Shown: in pieces, positions 11,590-28,597 of the stretch | Numbering within the stretch: the first letter of the stretch is position 1 | How the letters are laid out: each line of letters opens with the position of its first letter | Assembly: GCA_027625915.1 (NCBI GenBank) | Contig: JANTQA010000023.1 | Coordinates: 4,402,001 to 4,466,000 of the forward strand | Source: Anaeramoeba flamelloides | Lineage: Eukaryota; Metamonada; Anaeramoebidae | DNA: 64,000 nucleotides | Direction of reading: 5' to 3' | Program-made: the position numbers and the translations under genes | Notes under the pieces: generated by a model | The model's database searches: none | Seen by the model: only the letters and a program-made list of their open reading frames with translations | What the model was told of the DNA's origin: nothing

Positions 11590-12640
11590 AATTTGTATAA
11601 ATAAAAATGAAACTTTTTGATGTTTGGATAAACAAAAAAAGTTCAAAAATTTTTAAAAATCAATCCATATTCTACAAGAATTATTTATATAACTGAAGCA
11701 AAAATATATTGAGCCAGAATTTCAATTTATAAAACAAGATATAAACTCAAAAAGAAATTAGAAATTCTTGGTTTTAAACATATATCCAGAAATAAAAAAT
11801 TTTTCCAAAAAAAGATATAATGAGAATATCAATTGGGGAATAGATAACTTGAAATTATTAGAAATGATAACTTTAATCAATTTAGAGAAAATCTAATAAT
11901 CAATAGCTTCTGGATGGAAAGGAAAAGAATATTTAAAAAAATATTAGGTATAATAGCAATATAATAAACAGTCGCGTCACCAAGTCCCACAGAGTGCCGT
12001 CAAGTGTCTTGTTTTTTTTTTTTTTTTTAATTTCACAAATAAAAAGAAAATTTTTGAAAATTTCTTTTAATTTCCCAAATCAAGAAAAAACTAACGGAAG
12101 TTTTCCTTGAGTTTTTATGTTTTATTTGTTAAGTGTTCTAGGTTTTTTTGAGTTCTCTATTTATATAGAAAATCAATAGATTTTCGTTAGGTTTTTTTGA
12201 GTTTGTAATTTTATTTGTGAAGTGTTCTAGGTTTTTTTGAGGTTTTCTATTTTATTTGGAAAATCTATTGATTTTCCAAATAAATAGAAAACTCAAAAAA
12301 ACCTAACGAAAATCCATTGATTTTCCAAATAAATAGAAAACCCCAGAAAACCTAACGGCTCTTTTTTTTTTTATTTAAGAAATAAATAGAAAATTAAATA
12401 AATTTTCGGTTTATTTCTTAAATTAAAAAAAAACTAACGACGCCCATTCTATAAAGAAAATCGAAAAATTAGGATTAAAGAATTTATTAAAAATTAATTC
12501 AAATTAACAAAAACAACAAGAATAATATATTTGATATTATTCAAATCAAAGATTCATAATTTATTTTGTCATTAGTCAATGATAAAGAAAATTATGAATC
12601 TTTTTTTGAAATTTATAAACAAAAATTTAGAAATTAGGGA
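11590..12640 (+). mobile_element. LINE copy C: decayed plus-strand C-terminal fragment split by hairpin cluster C
   Basis: The plus strand encodes scrambled matches to the LINE C-terminus. Near 11820 it reads ENINWGIDNLKLLE (compare ENINWQSDTLKELE in copy B). After the hairpin cluster it reads PFYKENRKI and then FDIIQIKDS (compare PAYENNRKI and FDIIRKRDS). The frame is broken many times. The zinc-knuckle coding part is replaced by the cluster at 11971-12443. Confidence 0.65.
11971..12443. repeat. Hairpin cluster C with decamer head
   Basis: Starts GTCGCGTCACCAAG, then near-decamer units (CAAGTCCCAC, AGAGTGCCGT, CAAGTGTCTT). Several palindromes follow, separated by CTAACGG and CGTTAGG linkers. 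One large palindrome near 12220-12300 has arms ending GGTTTTTTTGAG / CTCAAAAAAACC. The cluster ends CTAACGACG. Its left junction (AAACAGTCG) matches that of cluster B in LINE copy A. Its right junction sits at the same LINE codon as cluster A. Confidence 0.75.
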
Positions 12641-12814
12641 AGTGCTATCAAATGCATAGGTTTTCCAGAATTCAAAAGAATTGAGAAAAATATTAGATTT
12701 AACTCAATTCCTTTGAATTCTGGAAAACTTAAGGGCGTTTTTTTAAAATTTGAGAAATAAATTGAAAATTTATTTTATTTTCTGACTATTTCCAAAATTA
12801 AAAAAAAATATAAC
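12640..12814. repeat. Hairpin cluster D
   Basis: A degenerate head (AAGTGCTATC, AAATGCATAGG) is followed by the CCAGAATTCAAAAGAATTG palindrome and a second T-run/AAATTTGAGAAATAAA palindrome. It sits at the 3' border of LINE copy C. Confidence 0.65.
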
Positions 12815-13043
12815 TGTTGTAAGAGGAAATTAATTTCAACCCTTCAAAATAAAAAAAAATGAAACTTTTTAAGAATTTCAATTTTTTATAAAAACTGAAA
12901 ATATGGTATTTGAAAATTTCTTATATGTAAATTAAAAAAAAACTAACTAAACTAAACTAAACTAAACAAAAAAAAAAAAAAACAAAACAAAACAAAAAAA
13001 AACCAAACACAATCGAATTATATTAATTTGAAATTTAACAGAG

Positions 13044-17835
<4,792 letters not shown>

Positions 17836-20800
17836 AATTTTTATTTTTCATAAATTTTGGATTTTTTTGTTTTTTTTAATTTACAGCCAACAACACAAAA
17901 ATAATTTTATGAGTTCTTATTTGGGTATTAAAAAATCGATGGGAATTGTTAATCAATTTAACAAATAATGCAAAAAAAAACCTAAAATAATAAATTGAAA
18001 CAATTTTAATTTTTTTCTTGAAACAGTAATAAAAAAATCTATGAATTCCAAATTGAATTAATAGTACTTGGAGAAATTTGAATTTAACCCGGTTAAAAAA
18101 TTTTAACTAATCTACTTTTTTATTTCTATTTTTTTTTTTTTTCATAAAAGAGGTTTATCTAATAAAGATTTGGAAGGAAAAACGGAATATATTACTATAC
18201 TCTATCTTAAAGAAACATAATAAAGCATAAGTTTTCTTGAAATATTTTTTTTTGAAAAATATCTTAATAATTTTGAATAAAAGAGTGAAACGCCTCAAAA
18301 AAACTTCCATTAACATTATAAAGTGAGTCATTAATGTTGAAAAATATTTCAGTTTAAATAGGAGAAAAAAAGCAATGTGTGATTGTTTTATTTTGAATCA
18401 ATATTCTTAAAACAATTAAATCTATGACAGAGATTCAATTATTGATAATCTTTTCCAGAGATGTGATTTATACTTTAAGATTGTTTTTTTCCAAGTAATG
18501 CTGAAATATTACAAATTGAATATTATTAAAAAAATATTTAAATTTGTATGTTTTGGAGTAGTCAGATTTTTACCTTTTTAGTTAGATTGAGAAAAAAAAT
18601 GTATATTTTGATCAGTAATTAAAGATCCAAAGAAAACCCCATTCTAAAACAATTTTATTTAAGATAGTAGCATGGGTAAAAGATATTATTTTCACTATTT
18701 TGCCATTTTGTACGGAGGATCAGAAAATAACTTTTTTTACTTTGGTTAACTCAAGGATTTTTATTATTTAACGTACTTTATTCATTAGATTTTTTCAAAA
18801 TTTTTTTTAGAGGTTCAAAGAAATTGCACAGAATATAATGTTTAGGTGAATTGTTTAAAATAGTGTTTCGACTGTTGATGACTTGTTTTTTTATCCTTAT
18901 ATCAGCATTCTATTATAGTATTTAATTATTTCATTTTTATTTATTCATCATTTTTGAATTTTTTTTTTTCATAAAAACCGAAAGCCATTAGAAAGATATG
19001 TTAATCAGCGGCATTTGGGATAAATTTATTTTGTTTAAAATGAAAAACAACATTAAAATCGAGAAAATCAAAAAAGAAAATACGAATAGGGTTTTAATAT
19101 CTCGAAGGATCCCAAATAATAATGATTATCCCAAAAATCACTTGTTGGGATTTTAAATAGTTGTTTTTGGTAGAATCAGAGAAGTGAATATGATTATATT
19201 TTATTAAATTTTAAACTAGAAAATAGCTATAAGTTTTATTCGAAGAATCTAAAATTATCTTCCCCTAAAAAAAACTAAAAAAATTAAAAAAAAAAAAATC
19301 GAACCAATTTTTTTAATTCATTTTTTCTCTTTTTTTTATTGATTAACCTTACTAAAAAAAAATATCACATACTTTTTTACAAAAATTCTTAAGAGAATCT
19401 ACGATGAAATACCACTAAAATAAAATACTCTTTTCTCTTCTCTCTCGAATTTTTATCATTCCTTATGGTGTAGATACCCCCTTAAATCATCTTCACTGCT
19501 TTGTTACATGAAATAACAGTGTTTTTTCTATTGATAATATAAATCTTGCAATAAAAAAATTTTTCATTATTCTGAGATATTAATGAAAAATATAATTTGA
19601 ATTGTCAAATTTCAAAAATATTTTTTTTATTATACTAATAAACATTCGAACCATTTAAACACATATAATTCAGATATACAAGCCTGAACTCATTGATGTA
19701 AAAACAGTTTAAATAAACTCTATTTCACTCAAATAATAATATTAAAAATTGAAAAATTAACTTTTTTTTAAGAATAAACCAAACTACAATTGTGAAGAAA
19801 AATACAAGAAATTATAAACTTCAGATATAGAGTTGATATTTATAAAAGTATAACCTGAAGAAAATTAGAAATTTTCAAAAAATAAAAAAATTTTAAATAT
19901 TTTTTTCGGGTTCATTTTTTTGTTACCTTTTGTATACAATTTCTCAATTTCTATGAAACATTACAATTTTTGACTATAAAATTTTCAAATAGTAAATGTA
20001 TTAAATTTATATGAAATTATAAACTGTCATTTTTATTAATGTTAATTTGGAGTTTTGTAATTTTTTTTTAAATTTGACTTTTTTTCAAAAAGTAAAAAGA
20101 AAAGAAGAAATAGTAAAAAAAAGGAAAAAGATAAATAGCAAAAATCAAAAAAAAATAATAAATAGAAAAAATGATCAGATCTAAAAATTGAAATTTCATT
20201 TTGTAAAGAATACTTCATTAAAATCATTGAGTGGCTTCTATTTATTAAATACACAGTTGACCACTTTGACTGAAAACAAGTTTATCTAGCAATGTTTTTA
20301 ATCTTAAATTATTTGTTAAATAAAAAGAGAATGATTGCACTTTTTTGAAGAAAAAATAAAGGTTTGACTTATTTCAATTAAAAATGGCACATTATAAGAA
20401 TACAGATGTTTTTTTAAACAATAAAATACATTTATAAGTTTTTCCTGGAATACAAAAAAAAGTGGAATATTTAACCTCTTCAGCACTAAAAAATTAATGA
20501 AACAAGAAAAAATAAAAATCACCTATTTTCACCTTAAAAAATATCAAATCAAATTGAGACCCAATATTTTTATTTCTTTTATTCAAAAATGCCATATTAA
20601 CAACTAAAAGGGATAACTATTAAGAGTCAATAAATAATTCTAATAAATTAGGATAACCCAATAATTTTATGAAGGGTTGAATTTTATTTAGATTTTATAA
20701 AATGAATTATTACTTCTTTTTTGGAAATTACTTAGTTTATAAAGTCAGTTCCACTTTTAAGGCACAAACTTTTAACATTATTTAAGGCATAATAAAAATC

Positions 20801-21876
20801 TCAAATTAAGGCACATAATTTGATTCTAGTAAAATAATTTGTAAAAAAAAAAATTCCAAATTTTGTTCCTTTAATTTGAGATTTTTTTGTGCCTTAAATT
20901 TCGTTGAAAGTTTGTGCCTTAAATTTGAAACTGACTGTATTTAAATTGCTTATCATCATATTTTAAGTTTAAAGGGTATAATATTCATCATAGGTCTATC
21001 TGAAATCAACGATCTTGTAATTTAAAGGAAATCATTCATAGAGTTGAGTTATGGAGACAATTTTTTAAAAATTAGTATCAATATCATTTAACAATAAATT
21101 ATTAGATTTTTGGCTAATAATCATGAATAAAAAATTCTTATAATTGTTATTTTTTTTTTTTTTATTTACTTTTCTAAATAACAAGATAGAAACCAAAATA
21201 AACATTCTATAATTAAATAATTACTATTTTAAAGCTCTAAAAGAAACTATTTTTTTTTATATTTATTAATCTAAGATTTATTCAATAGTTAATAAAAAAA
21301 AAAAAAAACTTATTGAATGTTTATTTTATTTCCTTTCTGTTATCATAGTTTAATTCTCAATATATCTACAATAATGGAATAGGATTTAACAAAATAATCA
21401 CAATTCAAATTATTTAATTGTTTTTAAAACCAATTTTGAATTTTTTAGTTATTAGTCTACATTTTACAACAAATTTAAGAAAGATATTTTCCAGCTTAAA
21501 ATTATGAATATTGATGATTCAATATTTAAATTTGGCAAAATACAGATTTTTTTCTGAAATTCTTGAATTTTTTACTAATAAAAGGCTCTTTTTTTAATCG
21601 ATGAATATGAACATATATAGATAATCTTATTCAGCGAATTTTTAAAGACATTTGAATCATGGATCATTAATGTGATTGACCTTGAATAACAACATACTTT
21701 AATTTTAGCTATATGTGTTGTAGAGACTAGTTTCTTAAAAGGGAATATAAATAACAATATTCAAAAAAAATGAAATCTTTCAAAATATTTTTTCATTTTT
21801 TTCTTTTTTTCTTCCAAACTCACAAATAATTTATTTTCGAATAAATTAAATACACTTTATCTTTTGTATATTTTTA
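17836..21876. other. Intergenic region, 4 kb, no gene seen
   Basis: Lies between the large gene and the glucosidase II beta gene. It contains one 200-bp palindromic element (20741-20939). About 20980-21590 is a copy of the dispersed repeat also present at 6835-8420 and 31870-32660. A diffuse repeat at about 20320-20740 has a relative at 24540-24960. No exon or structural RNA was recognised. Confidence 0.55.
20741..20939. repeat. 200-bp palindromic MITE (AAGGCACAAA family), copy 1
   Basis: The ends read AGTCAGTTCCACTTTTAAGG and inverted TTTGAAACTGACT. Each arm repeats AAGGCACA three times with AACTTT and AAATT spacers. Better copies start TACAGTCAGTTTCAC, with TA at both ends, as Tc1/mariner-type insertions do. 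Confidence 0.8.
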
Positions 21877-24800
21877 ATGAAAAGTATGAACCTTTTTTGG
21901 GTTTTTCTTCTTCTAATTATCTTTGTGGATCTTTCATATCAAAATATTGAATTTCCCATTCGAGGAGCATCACCAAAGCTAAATGAAAAATATTCCAAAA
22001 TTATGGATAAAGAATTCTTTACATGTGACAATGGGAAGCATGAATTTCCAATTTCTTTTATTAATGACAATTTTTGTGATTGTGTCGATGGAAGTGATGA
22101 ACCTGGCACTTCTGCATGTTCACATATGACCTTTTATTGTGCAAACGAAGGGTACATCCCAGAGATCATTCCTTCTTCAAGAGTTAATGATGGTGTTTGT
22201 GATTGCTCTGATGGATCTGATGAGTGGATGTCACCAAGCAAATGTCCAAATCTGTCAAAAGAAAAAAAAGTCCAATTAGACAAACAACTGAAAGAGGAAG
22301 GCATTATCAGAAGGGAAGGTTACTCTGAAAAGCAAAAATTAAAAAAGAAAATTAAACAAAAAATTGAATCATCACAACAAAAAATAGCAGATTTAAATCA
22401 AGAGATAAATGAAATTAATAAAACACTAATTCAAATTACCTACTACCAAGAAATTTATGAAGACGAGAACAGAACTTTATCCCAAGAACAAGAAATGGAA
22501 GTCAAATCATTAATCAAATTGTCGCGATGGAAGCGTTTCAAATCCTTGTTAGGCTTTTCTTCTTCGGTTAGCTATGAAAAGAAACTGAATAAGAAGATCT
22601 CAAGCCTTGAAGACAAAATTATGATCCTCCAAGATAAAATTAGAATGTTAGAGCCTTTTCAGAAAAGCGGATTAAATCTCACAAATGACTTTTTATATTT
22701 GCATGAAAAAAAGTATTCTTGGAAAACAGAAGAGTATTAATTTCTTTTTATTTTTCTATATTTTTTTTCTTTTTTGGGCGTCACAAAAGAACAGTCCCCA
22801 ATCAAAAAGTTTTTTGCATTATTGAAACCACAAAAGCAAATTTGTATGATTTATCTTTGATTTTGATTTTTACAGTTGTTCCAACACTACCATAAAATCT
22901 ATGGTAAACAGAAAATTCATTTTCTGTCTCACACTTCCTTTTTATGACAGGATTTTATGGCCATGTGATAGCCTATTACAAACCGTGAAATTTTCTAATA
23001 GAACAAAAATTTCCAATCGAGAAAAAATTAAAATTTGAATTTTTGAATATGGCCTTCCCTAAATGATCAATAATTTGAAAAATTTTCAGGTTTTTGGTGT
23101 ATCCTTAATTTCAAAGAACCCTTAAAATCAAAAGGCAAGGTCCACTTCAAAGAAATTATTAAATTCGATCTCGGATCTTTGGAAACTTTGTTTTGGACTT
23201 TTGAATTTATTTGAGAAACAACAAGATTTTTAATCTCTGTCTTTCAAATAAGAAATTGTTTTAAAAAACCGATCTCAAACCATAAAATTATATGATAGCG
23301 TATAACCGAAGATTGTTTTTTTGTATTTAACAGAGACAAAAAAGTCAATTTCTATATCTGTCAAATTCCATGGTAGGTTTGGAATGGCTGTAAAAATGAT
23401 TACAGAAAATCAATTTCCAAAAGCAATTTGAATTGAATAAATACAAACATTTAAACAAGTATAATCGTTAATTAATTTTAGTAGTAAATTACAAAGCAAT
23501 TTGAGAGATCAGTAATACAAATCCATTCCTCTATCCGTAAAACAAAACAAAAAAAAAAAACAAAGGAAAAAATAAAGTTATTTATGGTTACTGTTGAGAG
23601 AAAAATGTTGAACACAGAAAAATGGTTGAACACCTTTTTTAATTGGGAACATTAGTAAAATTGAAAATCAAATCCTATTGATAACTAGGTGACTTTTATA
23701 TAACCCCAGGTTTAAATGTGTTAAAAGTTCATTAATCTGTCGTGTGTGTAGAATACTCATTTGAATGGTTGATAACTAAAGTAGATCATGCCTATTTTAA
23801 CAAAAATCCAAGTTTTAGTAAAGTTTACTATTAATTCTGAAAATGGTAATTTTTAAACTTGATTTAGACTATAAGAGATAAGGTTTTGAAAAAGTAGAAT
23901 TACATTAATCATTATTCTAATAAGTAGATTATAGTTATTTTCTTTAGCTATTTCACAAACGATTGAAATTAAAAATCATTTTTAGTAATGTTCCCAATTA
24001 AAATTGCTGTCAAACTATTTTTCTCTCAACAGTTATCTGAATATTTAGGATGCTTTTTCAAAATTTCGCTATTTCTTAATTATTTTCGATCAGGAAAATT
24101 CTGTATTAAAAAAATATGATTTTTATCTTGTGGAAAGGTATATTAGATAACCTTTACAATTATTTAAAACAAATTTGATATCTTGTTTTTGATCGATCCA
24201 ACAAAAGGATTTTTTTATTCCATTAGCATATATTACCAATGGAAACCATATACCAAGATGACAAAAAAGGAATTTAGATAGTTTTTATGAATAATATTTT
24301 TGTTATCATTAAATTTTTAATATTTTTGAAAATGATACCCAAGTATAATTAATAAAAGATATTTTCAAAAAAGTGAGTAATTTTTTTTTGAAATTTACTA
24401 GAAAATTTCATCTTTGATAGTGGCTCTATTCGTAAACTGGTAACATCAATTCAAGTATAATCCTCATACCGACTGAATCAATACCTATTGGATTTATTTC
24501 AAAATATTTTCATTAAAATATTTTAAAAATCTGTAAAAAAGGAAAAAAAAAATAAACACTTTTTTTGTATAAAACAAAGTACAACCAATTTCAATAAAAA
24601 AACTGAAATATGGTAAGGACACAAACTATTTCTGAAATAATAAAATACAGTTGTTTGTTTTTCCTTCTATTTGAAAATTTTTTACATATTAAACGTCTTA
24701 GGAAAACATTTTTTTCTATCAAAAAGAAAAAAATAATCACCAATTTTCACACCTTGGAAAAAATCATCTAAAATCGAGATCAGAAATTTTAATATTTTTT

Positions 24801-26125
24801 TTATGTAATTTCATACTAACAAACAAATTTGATTATTATTAAGAATCAATAAATGATTGTTAACAGTTTTGGATATTTAAATACTTTCATTAGGGTTGTG
24901 TTTAATAAAGATGGTTTAAAATAAATTTATGTTTTTTTTATGGGAATAACTTGGTTGTTAAGCTTTTTTAAAATGTTGAATAAAAATCATAAATATTTGA
25001 AAATTAACAATTTGATTTTAATTATTATTTTTATTATTTTCAGAAAAATTTTCATTGTATTTTTTTTATTATTGATTGAAGAAGTGTAAATTACACTCTA
25101 AATATCCTTTTACTTAAATTTCCTCAAAGATAATTTAAGCGTAAAATCATAGATTTCACGATTGTCCAAGTAAAATACATACCCAAATTTTTTTATGTTT
25201 AAAAAGCAAAAGAAAACAATTGAATTGAAAAAAGGAAAAAAGAAAAAAAAAAAAAAAAGAAATTTAAAAAGGGTTTATAAGTGGCAATTGGTAAAAAATC
25301 AAAAAAAAAAAAAAACAATGTTATCTTTAATTAAGAAAATATGAAAATCGCAACCACGATACTTTTGGATAATTTAATTTAATTTGATAATTGATTATGA
25401 ATGTTGATTTGGGATCGTTGTTTAATTGTTGTAATTTCTTTTTTTTTTTTTTTGATTTGATTTGCTTGAAACCTTTGGTCATTTTTAGCCTTTTCTTTTT
25501 CTGTTTTTATTTTCAAGTTTCTCATACTTTCGTTTTGCGTGTAACTTAGTATTAGCAAGTAACCTCTTGATCTTTTTCCTTTGTAACTCTTCTTCGGAAT
25601 ATAAAGAAGATTCAGCAAGGGGAAAAATGGAAAAAAATAAAATCGCTGTTAGTTTTTTTTTAATTTTTACTTTTAAAAAATTTTTCTACTAATTTTGAAT
25701 GATTATTTTTTTCGAATAAAAATGAAATACTAAAAAACTTATTTAATAGCAAAAAATATGAATACACCTTTTATCCTTTTAACAAAGTGGAACAAAGAGA
25801 TGATAATAGTGGAAATGTTGTAAATATTGGGAAGTGGAATAAAGCAAAAATCGTTGAAGGGAAAGAAGTATATACACTTGGACAAACATGCAACAATGGA
25901 CCAAGCAGAGAAGTGTTAATAAAGTACATATGCCACAAAACATCAAAAATCGTTTCTGTAAAAGAAACTGATTTCTGTGTTTATGAATTGATTTTCCAAA
26001 CACCTGCTATATGTGAAAAAAAATATGATGATGATAATAATCAAATTGAACAAGTTTCCAATCAAGACCAAGTTATTAAAAATGATGAATCTTCAGATCA
26101 AGAAAATTCGAAAGTCGAGTTATAA
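21877..26125 (+). CDS. Glucosidase II beta subunit (PRKCSH/GTB1 type), two exons
   Basis: CDS is join(21877..22733,25750..26125), 410 aa. Exon 1 read alone would end at a TAA seven bases beyond the donor. The donor GA|GTATTA leaves two bases, and the exon after TTAATAG supplies C, restoring frame (TED-KKYEYTFYPF). Parts: signal peptide about 1-21; Cys/Asp-rich LDLa-like segments (FCDCVDGSDE near 66-75, VCDCSDGSDE near 107-116) typical of the PRKCSH N-terminal domain; coiled coil about 125-200; MRH lectin domain about 270-375 (GQTCNNGPSRE, then Cys 347, 362 and 374, with E360 and Y364 in the SVKETDFCVY segment). The C-terminus is KVEL, a KDEL-type retrieval signal. The subunit holds glucosidase II in the ER lumen and binds N-glycan mannose for glucose trimming. 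A usual MRH Cys in the CPF motif is Tyr here (YPF). Confidence 0.9.
22871..23392. repeat. Inverted-repeat element inside the glucosidase II beta intron
   Basis: The left end TACAGTTGTTCCAACACTAC is inverted at the right end (GTAGGTTTGGAATGGCTGTA). TA lies at both tips, suggesting a Tc1/mariner-type MITE. Confidence 0.6.
23588..24035. repeat. CTGTTGAGAG-ended MITE, copy 1 (glucosidase II beta intron)
   Basis: Flanked by TTA on both sides. The ends are CTGTTGAGAGAAAAATGTTG and inverted TTTTTCTCTCAACAG. Each arm holds tandem TTGAACAC-type motifs and ends in AATTGGGAACATTA, the same arm design as the element at 169-611. A close copy lies at 33295-33759. The TTA duplication fits PIF/Harbinger. 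Confidence 0.8.
25330..25640 (-). other. Antisense coding-like repeat, copy 1 of 2
   Basis: On the minus strand this encodes SLYSEEELQRKKIKRLLANTK followed by basic residues, then a stop. It shares about 250 bp, including the 3' flank, with 49030-49330, where the matching frame gives FEEELQREKIK then ELLTTTKEAETRKYEY. Both copies lie antisense inside introns of host genes (glucosidase II beta here, pelota there). It could be the last exon of a small duplicated gene, a decayed pair, or a repeat that happens to be open. No family is recognised. Confidence 0.4.
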
Positions 26126-26638
26126 AAAGCATTATGATATTTTTTTTATTTTGATTTTTTCTTTTATTTTGAAATGAATTTAATTAATTTAATTGATAAA
26201 AATAATTAAAATATATTTCAATTTTTCTATTTATTTTTTTATATTGTTATTTAAAAGTTCAAAATTAATATTTACAAAGCACTTTTATGAAAAAATAAAA
26301 TTGAAAATTTCACGTTAAACAAAACTACTACTTTAATTAACATTTCATCCTTGTTAATTGAGTTTATTCGCAATATAATCAACAATCCAATTCTTAAAAA
26401 TCTTGAGGCTGTTGCATTTATTGTTGTTCATAGTACTACGATTTTTAAAAGTATCTATTCCAGATAAAAAGTCTATTTTGGTTTTAAAAACTTTTAAATG
26501 GATGTGACAATGAATTTTCCTTAAATTCAACTTTAGGATATTTTTTTTGAACAGATAATAACTAATAGTTTTGAAAACACTACTCTTCTCTGTAAAACAG
26601 AAATACGGAAAAAAAAATAACTGATGATAAATATTGAG

Positions 26639-26821
26639 AGTGCTGTAGAGTGCCGTAGTGTCCTCGCTTTCCAGGATTCAAAAGAATTGAGTTAAATCAT
26701 AGATTTTACACAATTCTTTTGAATTCTGGAAAACCTAACGGCAGATATTTTTACTTTTTGAAATAAACCGAAAATTAAATAAATTTTCTGTTGATTACAA
26801 AAATTATAAAAAAACTAACTA
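26639..26821. repeat. Hairpin cluster G with clear decamer head
   Basis: Head AGTGCTGTAG AGTGCCGTAG TGTCC, then the palindrome CCAGGATTCAAAAGAATTG...CAATTCTTTTGAATTCTGG, a CCTAACGGC linker and a second palindrome (ACTTTTTGAAATAAACCG...). No LINE sequence was recognised around this cluster. Confidence 0.75.
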
Positions 26822-27784
26822 AAAATCAAAGAAAAAATATTTTTTCCAATTTAAAAGATCAAATAATTCCATAATAGTCAAAATAATTGATTCCCAATTT
26901 GAAAGATATTCATCAGATTTAAAATACTTTTAAAATATAATAAAATGACGAATTAGCTATGTAGAAAAAAATTTTTACTTTTTTACTATTAAATTAAAAA
27001 AAATATCAATAGAAACTTGAAAATTGTATTTTCCAACTTTAATTAGTTAAATATCATGAAAAAAAATTTATTTCTTCAAAGATATTTTCATTAACTAATA
27101 GTGTTTATTCTAATTGAAGTTATCAAAAAGGGTAAAATTAGCAAATATTTACTTTTTATGAAAAAAATTTTTCATGATCGTGAAGTGGAATTCCATATTT
27201 TATTTAAAAAAATTCATATGTTGATCTTAATCTTAAAAAAATCATACAATATGAGTTTTTGAAAGAAATAAAATTTAAGTACCCTAGAAAGTGCTGATTT
27301 TAAGAAGAAAAATTTATAGTAGAACTTTTCTGTTTGTTTTTTTATTTATTTTTTTTTTAAATGTTACCAAATCTTAGTGTTGAATAATCTCACTAAAGAT
27401 ACATAATTTATATTATTAACCTATTACAAGTACCAACTGTGCCACTTGTCACTTCAAAAGTTGATTAATTTGACTTCAGTTGGAATCAAATCAAATCAGT
27501 TGGTTTCCAAATTAATTAATAATAAATATTGAGATAGTATTCAGTTTATTAAATGGTTTTTCCAAAAAAGTGAATATTAAACATTTTATTTTTTTAAATT
27601 TGATTTTACTACAAATAAAGTTATTACTGTTTTTATTTATCATGGGAACTTTTGACAAAAATAAAATAAATTTCCAAAATAGTATTTCAATTAAATATCA
27701 CTCTTTAATTAGAAAAATGATTTTTTTTACAAAAAGAAACAACAAAAATTTATATATAATTTTTTTTTTAACAAATAAAAGTTT

Positions 27785-28275
27785 TCAGATATCAATATTT
27801 TGTTTAATCGACCTTTAAAGAATAAATAAGAAATAAGTAGAATAATACAAATTCGAGAATAGTTGATATCCATGTGAAGTATAACTTTTTAATCAATTTA
27901 TTTTCTTAAAAAAAGAAAAACCAGAATTCTTAGTTACACTATTGAGAAAAACAAACAACAATATTAATTTTCAATTTGATCTTTCACACGAGATTTATTA
28001 AAATTCCAATAGCAATAATTATGATTTATCTAGAATCATATTCACAGTTTCACTAAATTTAGAATAACTTATTTTTTACCAAGTAATTATAGATCTGGTA
28101 ATAAAATACAATTATAAAATGAATTTTGTGTTGAAAAAAAATCAAAAAAAAAAGTCAAAATGTAAAAAAATGATTTAAATTTTGGAATTTCCGGAATAAA
28201 TTTTTTCTTCTAATATCCATTCAAACCCTTTAAACATATGTAATCCACTCCCTACAACTGGTTCCTTTGAATGTA
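27785..28275. repeat. MITE of the CAGTCAAAGGGG family, decayed copy
   Basis: The interior matches 42958-43482 (AAGAAATAAGTAGAATAATA, GTTGATATCC). The right end, CTGGTTCCTTTGAATG, is a decayed version of the family's CCCATTTGACTG end. Confidence 0.55.
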
Positions 28276-28597
28276 AAATAGTATAGATCATAAAATTCTT
28301 GTATTGAAATTTAGATGTTATTTACAAAGCAAAATTCTTTTCACTATAAACAATTTATAACAAAAATAGAAATAATATTTTAAAAAATGAAGAGTTTGTT
28401 TATTTAGAACATGAATTTTTAAAATCAGTTATTCATATAATAATGTTTAGATCTTGAATTAATTTCCTATTTTTGTTTTTTTTTTTAAGAAATTCATTTA
28501 TTCTTTAATTTTTTTTTTTATTATTCATAAAATTTGTAAAAATAAATAAATAATAAATAAATAATAATTAACCGACCATTAATATAAATTTTAATTA

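Larger units (their letters stand above)
5768..13043. other. Probable 7.3-kb intron loaded with LINE copies and hairpin repeats
   Basis: If the exons at 4960-5767 and 13044 onward belong together, this is one intron. It holds three LINE copies (two minus, one plus), four hairpin clusters and an older dispersed repeat that occupies about 6835-7095 and 8134-8420. That repeat recurs at 31870-32660 and about 20980-21590. Two short repeats beginning TAAGGGATTAA lie near 6375 and 6518, with a relative near 30902. No host exon is seen inside. Confidence 0.5.
26126..28597. other. Convergent intergenic region, 2.5 kb
   Basis: Lies between the ends of the glucosidase II beta and hydrolase genes. It holds hairpin cluster G, a repeat at 26945-27185 shared with 60105-60340, and a MITE at 27785-28275. 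No gene is seen. Confidence 0.6.
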
